A stretch of 5,030 nucleotides of DNA from an uncultured Alistipes sp. GTDB taxonomy: Bacteria; Bacteroidota; Bacteroidia; Bacteroidales; Rikenellaceae. Below are positions 1 through 5,030 of this stretch, piece by piece. Both the position numbers and the translations under genes were made by a program. The notes beneath the pieces were generated by a model. That model did not search any database, was not told the origin of the DNA, and worked only from the letters and a program-made list of their open reading frames with translations. Location of the stretch: positions 1 through 5,030 of the forward strand of contig CAKVKI010000202.1 in NCBI GenBank assembly GCA_934754975.1, written 5' to 3'. Each line of letters starts with the position of its first letter. The stretch's first letter is position 1.

Positions 1-76
1 GCGCGGCGACATGAACATCCGGAGCCGCGGCCCGGCCCGGTGTGCATCGATTGTTGAAAATTTTTTTCGGCAAAGT
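1..76. other. Upstream flank, possible end of a preceding gene
   Basis: This stretch is GC-rich up to about base 50 and then changes to an A/T tract (AAAA at 57-60, seven T at 61-67). Read in frame 1 on the + strand it is open from base 1 to a TGA at 55-57 and would encode the last 18 residues of a protein, ending in VCIDC. That is too short to recognise, and chance could explain it. The A/T tract lies about 45-55 bases upstream of the expected transcription start, where it could act as an UP-like element for the promoter that follows. No terminator can be supported here. Confidence 0.25.
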
Positions 77-108
77 TTTGCACGCCCCGCAAAAATGTCC
101 TACCTTTG
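77..108 (+). promoter_or_regulatory. Bacteroidota-type promoter of the pyrC-carAB operon
   Basis: TTTG at 77-80 is followed by 20 bases and then TACCTTTG at 101-108. This matches the known Bacteroidota promoter pattern of a -33 TTTG and a -7 TAnnTTTG recognised by the primary sigma factor of that phylum. Counting from both boxes puts the transcription start near 112, about 165 bases ahead of pyrC. The A/T tract at 57-67 lies just upstream. The assignment rests on motif match and spacing only, but both elements are exact and no other promoter-like site is seen before pyrC. Confidence 0.8.
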
Positions 109-136
109 TCCTCAATTACAGCGATTCCGAATACCT

Positions 137-241
137 ATGAATTGTAAACCCCACATATCGTCAGCGCAGGCATTCTGGCAGCAGGACTATTGGTCGGGTG
201 ACGTATCTCCGGTTTTCGGCAATTTTGTTTTATTAGGGTAA
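137..241 (+). CDS. Putative 34-residue leader peptide of the pyr operon
   Basis: A small frame opens with ATG at 137, about 25 bases after the expected transcription start, and ends with TAA at 239-241. The peptide has 34 residues, begins MNCKPH and ends FVLLG. It has two Trp, three Phe and no obvious signal peptide or domain, and I do not recognise it. The frame stays open upstream to an ATG at 11, but that lies before the promoter, so 137 is the first start on the expected transcript. There is no Shine-Dalgarno sequence, which is common in Bacteroidota. The stop codon lies inside the 5' arm of the terminator hairpin, so a ribosome finishing this frame would keep the hairpin from folding. 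This suggests a leader peptide whose translation, not its product, matters, as in E. coli pyrBI. The last codons (TTT GTT TTA TTA GGG) are unlike the GC-ending codons of the operon genes. It could also be a chance frame. Confidence 0.5.
   Translation: MNCKPHISSAQAFWQQDYWSGDVSPVFGNFVLLG
155..206 (+). other. Possible long-range stem in the leader RNA
   Basis: Bases 155-163 can pair with 199-206: AUA with UAU and CGUCA with UGACG, with U158 bulged, giving eight Watson-Crick pairs around a loop of about 35 bases. Its 3' arm overlaps 196-202, which could alternatively pair with the 3' arm of the terminator. The pairing was found by eye and has no covariation support, so it may be chance. Confidence 0.22.
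213..231 (+). promoter_or_regulatory. U-rich stretch, possible UTP-sensitive pause region
   Basis: The leader contains three runs of four T, at 213-216, 223-226 and 228-231, directly before the terminator hairpin and inside the leader frame. In the E. coli pyrBI leader, RNA polymerase pauses at U-rich sequence ahead of the attenuator when UTP is low, which lets the translating ribosome catch up. The arrangement here is the same, so the same role is inferred. Nothing in the sequence alone proves pausing. Confidence 0.4.
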
Positions 242-265
242 CTGTTTCAGTTGCCCTATTTTTTT
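234..265 (+). terminator. Intrinsic terminator acting as attenuator before pyrC
   Basis: Bases 234-244 pair with 248-258 in an uninterrupted stem of 11 pairs, ten Watson-Crick and one U-G (239 with 253), with a loop of three T at 245-247. Seven T follow at 259-265. This is a classic Rho-independent terminator on the + strand. Its T tract ends 12 bases before the pyrC ATG, too little room for another promoter, and the operon promoter lies upstream of it. The genes must therefore be reached by readthrough, which makes it an attenuator. The stop codon of the leader frame (239-241) lies in the 5' arm. No PyrR-type binding element is recognised, and the translation-coupled arrangement points to a pyrBI-like mechanism. 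Confidence 0.85.
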
Positions 266-277
266 ACGCTCGCACAG

Positions 278-1552
278 ATGAAGACACTTTATACCAATGC
301 CGTGATCTATACCGGCGGCCGTTTTGCGGCCGGGGAGTTCGCCGTCGAGGGGGGCCGCATCGTGCCCGCCGCAGGCGCCGCGCCCGACCGGACCGTGGAC
401 CTCGGCGGCCGGCATGTGATCCCCGGACTCGTGGACGTGCATGTCCACCTGCGCGAACCGGGATTCTCGCAGAAGGAGACCATCGCCACCGGAACGGCTG
501 CGGCCGCACGGGGCGGATATACGACGGTCTGCCCGATGCCGAACCTGAACCCTGCGCCCGATGCGCCCGATACGCTCCGCGCGCAGACCGACATCATCCG
601 TCGCGACGCCGTGGTGCGGGTCGTGCCTTACGGCTGTATCACGATGGGGCAGCGGGGGGCCGGCGAGCTGGTCGATTTCGCGGCCCTTGCGCCCGATGTG
701 GTCGGCTTCTCGGACGACGGGCGCGGCGTGCAGTCCGATGAACTGATGGAGGAGGCGATGCGCCGGGCCGCAAAAGCCGGCCGGCCGATCGTAGCCCACT
801 GCGAGGTCGACGACCTGCTGCGGGGCGGCTATATCCACGACGGCGAATACTGCCGCGCGCACGGGCACAAGGGCATCTGCTCCGAAAGCGAGTGGAAGCA
901 GGTGGAGCGCGACATTGCGCTGGCAGAAAAGACCGGCTGTCAGTATCACGTCTGCCATGTCTCGACCAAAGAGAGCGTAGAACTGGTGCGGCAGGCGAAG
1001 GCCCGCGGCGTGCGCGTGAGCTGCGAAACGGCGCCGCATTATCTGCTGCTCTGCGACGAAGATTTGCAGGAGGACGGCCGTTTCAAGATGAATCCGCCGC
1101 TGCGCAGCCGCGAAGACCGCGCCGCGCTGATCGCGGGCGTCGCAGACGGTACGATCGAGGTGATCGCCACCGACCATGCGCCCCATACCGCCGAAGAGAA
1201 GTCGCGCGGACTGGCCGGAAGCGCCATGGGAATCGTCGGCTTGGAGTGCGCTTTCCCGCTGTTATATAAATATATGGTGTTGCCGGGAACGTTTACGCTC
1301 GAAAAACTGGTCGCCCTGATGTCCGACAATCCCCGCCGGATATTCGGTCTGGGCGGCGGCCTGAGCGTCGGCGGTGACGCCGACTTCACGGTACTCGACC
1401 TGGGGGCGCAGTACGAAATAGATCCGGCGGCGTTCCTTTCGAAAGGACGCGCCACGCCTTTCGCCGGCTGGCCGGTGCAGGGCCGCGCCGTGCTGACGGT
1501 TGTCGGGGGCAGGGAAGCATATGTGGATGAAACGATGAAAACCAATAAATAA
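278..1552 (+). CDS. pyrC: Dihydroorotase, class I
   Basis: The 424-residue product is a zinc amidohydrolase that interconverts N-carbamoyl-L-aspartate and dihydroorotate, the third step of UMP synthesis, in the cytosol. Family signatures occur in order: the metal and substrate motif HVHLREPG (H55, H57, R59), MPN at 87-89, FSDDG at 144-148 with the Asp expected near the metals, the metal-ligand His in AHCE (H174), HVST with H227, KMNPPLR at 270-276, and IATDHAPH at 296-303 with the likely catalytic D299. The length and the HVHLREPG form indicate the class I type rather than the shorter E. coli type. ATG at 278 is chosen because the only longer option, TTG at 251, lies inside the terminator stem and adds residues with no family match. 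No Shine-Dalgarno sequence is visible. carA follows after 2 bases. Expression probably depends on readthrough of the terminator just upstream. All expected active-site motifs are present. Confidence 0.95.
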   Translation: MKTLYTNAVIYTGGRFAAGEFAVEGGRIVPAAGAAPDRTVDLGGRHVIPGLVDVHVHLREPGFSQKETIATGTAAAARGGYTTVCPMPNLNPAPDAPDTLRAQTDIIRRDAVVRVVPYGCITMGQRGAGELVDFAALAPDVVGFSDDGRGVQSDELMEEAMRRAAKAGRPIVAHCEVDDLLRGGYIHDGEYCRAHGHKGICSESEWKQVERDIALAEKTGCQYHVCHVSTKESVELVRQAKARGVRVSCETAPHYLLLCDEDLQEDGRFKMNPPLRSREDRAALIAGVADGTIEVIATDHAPHTAEEKSRGLAGSAMGIVGLECAFPLLYKYMVLPGTFTLEKLVALMSDNPRRIFGLGGGLSVGGDADFTVLDLGAQYEIDPAAFLSKGRATPFAGWPVQGRAVLTVVGGREAYVDETMKTNK

Positions 1553-1554
1553 GG

Positions 1555-2646
1555 ATGAAACCATTTACGAAGAAAATTGTCCTGGAGAACGGCCGTGAGT
1601 TTTACGGTTACGGCTTCGGCGCCGACCGCGAGGTCATTAACGAGATCGTCTTCAACACCTCGATGGTGGGGTATCAGGAGATTATGTCCGATCCCTCCTA
1701 CACGGACCAGATGGTCGTGATGACCTATCCGCTGATCGGTAATTACGGTATGGCCGATGAGGATTACGAAACGAAGAATCCGACCATCGGCGGCATGATC
1801 GTGCGCGAGTACAACGACTCGCCGAGCAACTTCCGCTATACGAAGACCCTGAACGAGGTCTTCGAGGAGCATGACATTCCCGCAATCTGGGGTGTGGATA
1901 CCCGCACCCTGACGCGCATCATCCGTAACGAAGGCTCTCAGAAGGTGATTATCACCGATGTCGATACGCCGCTCGAAGAGGCGCTCCGCAAACTGCGCGA
2001 GTACGCCCTTCCCCACGACATGGTTTCACGCGTCAGCTGCAAGAAACGCTGGATGTCGCGTGTCCCCAACCACAAATACGACGTGGTGGCGGTCGACTGC
2101 GGCATCAAGTACAATATCATCCGCCAGCTGAACCGCGCGGACTGCAATGTGACGGTCGTGCCGTTCGACTCGACGCTGGAGGAGATCATGGCTTTCCGGC
2201 CCGACGGCGTCGTGCTGTCGAACGGTCCCGGCAATCCGCAGGACGTAACGCCCGTGATCGAACTGGTCAGGCAGCTTCGCGGCAAACTGCCGATCTTCGG
2301 TATCTGCATGGGTCATCAGCTCATTTCGCTGGCTTACGGCGCCAAGACCGTGAAGATGAAGTTCGGCCACCGCGGCGGCAACCATCCCGTGAAGAATCTG
2401 GCCACGGGCAAGATCGAGATCACGAGCCAGAACCACAGTTATGCCGTGGATATCGACTCGCTGGCCGGTACGGGGCTGGAGTTGACGCACGTAAACCTGC
2501 TCGACGGCACGGCCGAAGGCGTGGAGTGCGCCGAGGATGGTGTTTTCTCGATGCAGTATCATCCCGAGAGCGCGTCGGGTCCGCAGGACAGCAGCTATTT
2601 GTTCAGAAAGTTTACCAAAATAATGGAGGAGCGTAAAAATGCCTAA
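1555..2646 (+). CDS. carA: Carbamoyl phosphate synthase small subunit, glutaminase
   Basis: The 363-residue protein hydrolyses glutamine and passes ammonia through a tunnel to CarB, supplying carbamoyl phosphate for pyrimidines and arginine. Residues 1 to about 170 form the CarA-specific N-terminal domain, with the conserved stretch [10 protein letters not shown] at 34-43 and GVDTRTLTR at 113-121. From about 174 a class I glutamine amidotransferase domain follows, with SNGPGNP at 222-228, the nucleophile C251 in [16 protein letters not shown] at 271-279, and the catalytic pair H336 and E338 in YHPE. The triad is complete, and the length is near the usual 360-380. ATG at 1555 starts 2 bases after the pyrC stop. 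The AAGG directly before it is too close to act as a normal Shine-Dalgarno, so translation is probably coupled to pyrC. The last 8 bases overlap carB, as expected for subunits made in equal amounts. Nothing looks odd in this gene. Confidence 0.97.
   Translation: MKPFTKKIVLENGREFYGYGFGADREVINEIVFNTSMVGYQEIMSDPSYTDQMVVMTYPLIGNYGMADEDYETKNPTIGGMIVREYNDSPSNFRYTKTLNEVFEEHDIPAIWGVDTRTLTRIIRNEGSQKVIITDVDTPLEEALRKLREYALPHDMVSRVSCKKRWMSRVPNHKYDVVAVDCGIKYNIIRQLNRADCNVTVVPFDSTLEEIMAFRPDGVVLSNGPGNPQDVTPVIELVRQLRGKLPIFGICMGHQLISLAYGAKTVKMKFGHRGGNHPVKNLATGKIEITSQNHSYAVDIDSLAGTGLELTHVNLLDGTAEGVECAEDGVFSMQYHPESASGPQDSSYLFRKFTKIMEERKNA
2625..2630 (+). promoter_or_regulatory. Shine-Dalgarno sequence of carB
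   Basis: GGAGGA lies in the final codons of carA, 8 bases before the carB ATG at 2639. It supports this start and coupled translation. It stands out because neither pyrC nor the leader frame has such a site, and many Bacteroidota genes lack one. It also encodes Glu-Glu of CarA, so part of the match could come from coding constraint. Confidence 0.6.
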
Positions 2647-5030
2647 GAGAAGAGATATAAAGAAGGTAATGGTTATCGGTTCCGGCCCGATCGTCATCGG
2701 ACAGGCCGCCGAATTCGACTATGCGGGTACGCAGGCTTGCCTTGCACTCAAGGAAGAAGGGTACGAGGTGATTCTGGCCAACTCGAATCCCGCGACGATC
2801 ATGACCGACACGCATATTGCGGACAAAGTATATATGGAGCCGCTGACGCTCGAATACGTCGCCAAGATCATCCGCTTCGAACGCCCCGACGCCATTGTAC
2901 CGGGCCTGGGCGGACAGACGGGCCTGAATCTGGCGGTACAGCTCGCCAAAAAGGGTATCCTCAAAGAGTGCCAGGTCGAGATTCTGGGTACTTCGTTCGA
3001 GTCGATCGAACGTGCCGAGGACCGCGAACTTTTCAAGGAGCTGTGCGAATCGCTGGGCGAACCGGTGATCGAGTCGAAGATCGCCATGTCGGTCGAAGAG
3101 GCCGTCGAGGTCGCCGCTGAGATCGGCTATCCCGTCGTGCTGCGTCCCGCCTATACGCTGGGCGGTACGGGCGGCGGTTTCGCCGACAACGAGGAGCAGC
3201 TGCGCGAGATGATGCGCCACGCCCTGTTCCTTTCGCCCGTACATCAGGTACTCGTCGAGAAGAGCATCAAGGGCTACAAGGAGATCGAGTTCGAGGTGAT
3301 GCGCGACCACAACGACACGGCCATCAGCATCTGCTGCATGGAGAACATCGACCCGGTGGGTGTCCATACGGGCGACTCGATCGTCGTGGCGCCGTGCCAG
3401 ACGCTCACCAACAAGGAGTTCCAGATGCTGCGCGACAGCGCCCTGAAGATCATCCGCGAACTGAAAATCGAAGGCGGCTGCAACGTGCAGTTCGCACTCG
3501 ACCCCCTGTCGTTCAAATATTACCTGATCGAGGTGAATCCCCGCGTGTCGCGCTCCTCGGCCCTCGCATCGAAGGCCAGCGGTTATCCGATCGCGCGTGT
3601 AACGGCCAAGGTCGCCGTGGGACTTACCCTCGACGAGATCATGCTGGCCAATACGCCCGCCAGCTTCGAGCCGACGCTCGATTATATCGTGACCAAAGTC
3701 GCCCGCTTCCCGTTCGACAAGTTCAGCGACGCGTCGAACAAACTCGGCACGCAGATGAAAGCCACGGGCGAGGTGATGTCGATCGGCCGCACGATGGAAG
3801 AGAGCCTTCTGAAGGCGATGCGTTCGCTCGAAACCGGCGTCTGTCACATTTACCACAAGAAATTCGACGGCTGGTCGGACGACCGGCTGCTGGAATATAT
3901 CGCCGACGCTACGGACGACCGCCTGTATGCCATCGCACAGCTGATCCGCAACGGCGTCGATCTGGTGCTGATCTACAACAATACGAAGATCGACATGTTC
4001 TTCCTCGAAAAGTTCAAGAATATCGTCGAATTCGAACGTGTCGTCAAGGCCGCTCCGATGGATATCGAGGTGCTGCGCGAGGCCAAGCGCATGGGCTTCA
4101 GCGATAAGTTTATCGGCCAGCTGTGGGGCGTCTCGCAGCACGATATGTACCTGCTGCGCGAGAAGAACGACATCTTCCCGGTTTACAAGATGATCGATAC
4201 CTGCGCCAGCGAGTTCAGCTCCTACGTGCCTTACTTCTACTCGACTTACGAGGATGAGAACGAGTCGGTCGTGAGCGGCAAGGAGAAGATCGTGGTACTC
4301 GGCTCCGGTCCGATCCGCATCGGTCAGGGCGTGGAGTTCGACTATTCGACCGTACACGCCATCTGGTCGATCCGCGAGGCGGGTTACGAAGCCATCATCA
4401 TCAACAACAACCCCGAAACCGTCTCGACCGACTATACCACCAGCGACAAACTCTATTTCGAGCCGCTGATGGTCGAGGACGTGATGAACGTCATCCACCT
4501 CGAAAAACCGAAGGCGATCGTCGTGTCGCTCGGCGGACAGACCGCCATCAACCTCGCCGAGCCGCTCTCCCGGCTGGGCGTACCCATCATCGGCACCGAC
4601 TGCGAAGCCATCCGCAACGCCGAAGACCGCGGCTGCTTCGAGAAGATCATGGAGGAGTTGCGCATCCCGCAGCCCGAGGCCGAAGCCGTCACCGACATCG
4701 AGTCGGGCGTGAAAGCCGCCGCCCGCATCGGCTATCCGGTGCTGGTGCGTCCGAGCTACGTGCTGGGCGGCCGCGCCATGCAGATCGTTTCGAACGAGGA
4801 GCGCCTGCGCCACTACCTGCAGACGGCCGTCGAGGTCAATGACGATTCGCCGGTGCTGGTAGACCGCTACATCATGGGTAAGGAACTGGAAGTAGACGCC
4901 ATCTGCGACGGCAAGGACGTCTTTATCCCCGGCATTATGGAGCATGTGGAGCGTACGGGTATCCACTCGGGCGACTCGATCAGCGTCTATCCGACCTTCA
5001 GCGTGAGCCAGAAAGCCAAGGACAAGATCA
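2639..5030 (+). CDS. carB: Carbamoyl phosphate synthase large subunit, 3' end cut off by the window
   Basis: CarB makes carbamoyl phosphate from bicarbonate, ammonia channelled from CarA and two ATP. 797 residues are visible of about 1070 usual for the family, and no stop is reached. The two homologous halves are clear. The first (carboxyphosphate) half has [15 protein letters not shown] at 14-28, GGQTGLNLA at 91-99, AEDRELF at 126-132, [12 protein letters not shown] at 169-180 and the ATP/metal residues Q284, E298 and N300 in [12 protein letters not shown]. The oligomerisation region lies at about 400-545, with TDDRLYAIA and [11 protein letters not shown]. The second (carbamoyl phosphate) half starts near 549, with [16 protein letters not shown] at 555-570, [12 protein letters not shown] at 632-643, AEDRGCF at 661-667 and [11 protein letters not shown] at 704-714. 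The rest of this ATP-grasp domain and the C-terminal allosteric (MGS-like) domain, where UMP and ornithine act in E. coli, lie beyond the edge. The ATG at 2639 overlaps carA by 8 bases and follows GGAGGA. No frameshift is seen. Confidence 0.97.
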   Translation, partial: MPKRRDIKKVMVIGSGPIVIGQAAEFDYAGTQACLALKEEGYEVILANSNPATIMTDTHIADKVYMEPLTLEYVAKIIRFERPDAIVPGLGGQTGLNLAVQLAKKGILKECQVEILGTSFESIERAEDRELFKELCESLGEPVIESKIAMSVEEAVEVAAEIGYPVVLRPAYTLGGTGGGFADNEEQLREMMRHALFLSPVHQVLVEKSIKGYKEIEFEVMRDHNDTAISICCMENIDPVGVHTGDSIVVAPCQTLTNKEFQMLRDSALKIIRELKIEGGCNVQFALDPLSFKYYLIEVNPRVSRSSALASKASGYPIARVTAKVAVGLTLDEIMLANTPASFEPTLDYIVTKVARFPFDKFSDASNKLGTQMKATGEVMSIGRTMEESLLKAMRSLETGVCHIYHKKFDGWSDDRLLEYIADATDDRLYAIAQLIRNGVDLVLIYNNTKIDMFFLEKFKNIVEFERVVKAAPMDIEVLREAKRMGFSDKFIGQLWGVSQHDMYLLREKNDIFPVYKMIDTCASEFSSYVPYFYSTYEDENESVVSGKEKIVVLGSGPIRIGQGVEFDYSTVHAIWSIREAGYEAIIINNNPETVSTDYTTSDKLYFEPLMVEDVMNVIHLEKPKAIVVSLGGQTAINLAEPLSRLGVPIIGTDCEAIRNAEDRGCFEKIMEELRIPQPEAEAVTDIESGVKAAARIGYPVLVRPSYVLGGRAMQIVSNEERLRHYLQTAVEVNDDSPVLVDRYIMGKELEVDAICDGKDVFIPGIMEHVERTGIHSGDSISVYPTFSVSQKAKDKI

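Noticed and set aside
19..67. GC-rich palindromic sequence followed by a T run, as a terminator of an upstream gene
   Set aside because: GCCGCGGC at 24-31 is a short palindrome without a proper loop, and the T run begins about 30 bases later, so it does not have intrinsic terminator geometry.
11..136. ATG at 11 as the start of a 76-residue protein
   Set aside because: This start and the next in-frame ATG at 95 lie upstream of the predicted transcription start. The extra residues have mixed, noncoding-like composition and include the promoter itself.
251..277. TTG at 251 as the pyrC start
   Set aside because: It lies in the 3' arm of the terminator, adds nine residues with no dihydroorotase match, and the ATG at 278 gives the usual N-terminus.
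112..277. PyrR-controlled attenuator of the Bacillus type
   Set aside because: I do not see the conserved PyrR-binding anti-antiterminator element in the leader, and a leader ORF ending in the hairpin points to translation coupling instead.
233..1186. A reverse-strand open frame of 317 codons opposite pyrC
   Set aside because: It overlaps the terminator and the pyrC coding sequence, shows no family motif, and has the biased composition of an antisense shadow.
1261..1276. AT-rich patch inside pyrC as an internal promoter
   Set aside because: It contains no TAnnTTTG box with a TTTG at suitable spacing, and it encodes family-typical residues (LLYKYM).
1525..1562. Direct repeat GGATGAAAC at 1525-1533 and 1553-1561
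   Set aside because: Nine bases is short, the first copy is in pyrC coding sequence, its ATG is not in the carA frame, and no function is suggested by the context.
2612..4966. A reverse-strand open frame of 784 codons opposite carB
   Set aside because: It is fully antisense to an unmistakable carB. Long antisense frames are expected in GC-rich genes with strong codon bias. Its translation is rich in Asp, His, Arg and Val with no recognisable domain.

Overview
This window carries the start of a pyrimidine biosynthesis operon on the + strand, in the order pyrC (dihydroorotase), carA and carB (small and large subunits of glutamine-dependent carbamoyl phosphate synthase). carB runs off the right edge. 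The organism is most likely a GC-rich member of the Bacteroidota, possibly Alistipes or a relative. The main evidence is a textbook Bacteroidota promoter upstream of the operon: TTTG, a 20-base spacer, then TACCTTTG (consensus TAnnTTTG). The GC-rich codon use and the missing Shine-Dalgarno sequence before pyrC fit this. The genus is a guess.

Layout. Positions 1-60 are GC-rich flank, perhaps the last codons of an upstream gene. An A/T tract at 57-67 leads into the promoter at 77-108, with transcription expected to start near 112. The leader is then about 165 bases long. It holds a 34-codon open frame (137-241), runs of U at 213-231, and a strong intrinsic terminator (234-265) whose T tract ends only 12 bases before the pyrC ATG at 278. 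The stop codon of the small frame lies inside the 5' arm of the terminator. pyrC (278-1552), carA (1555-2646) and carB (2639 to the edge) follow almost without gaps: 2 bases between pyrC and carA, and an 8-base overlap between carA and carB with a good Shine-Dalgarno sequence in the end of carA.

How it works together. CarA releases ammonia from glutamine. CarB uses it with bicarbonate and two ATP to make carbamoyl phosphate. PyrC closes carbamoyl aspartate to dihydroorotate, two steps later. Aspartate transcarbamoylase (pyrB) is not in the window. The most interesting part is the leader: promoter, small ORF, U-rich stretch and terminator sit in the arrangement of the UTP-sensing attenuator of the enterobacterial pyrBI operon. 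No promoter can fit between the terminator and pyrC, so operon expression from this promoter must depend on readthrough. The three enzymes look ordinary and intact as far as they are visible. The attenuator is inferred from sequence arrangement only.
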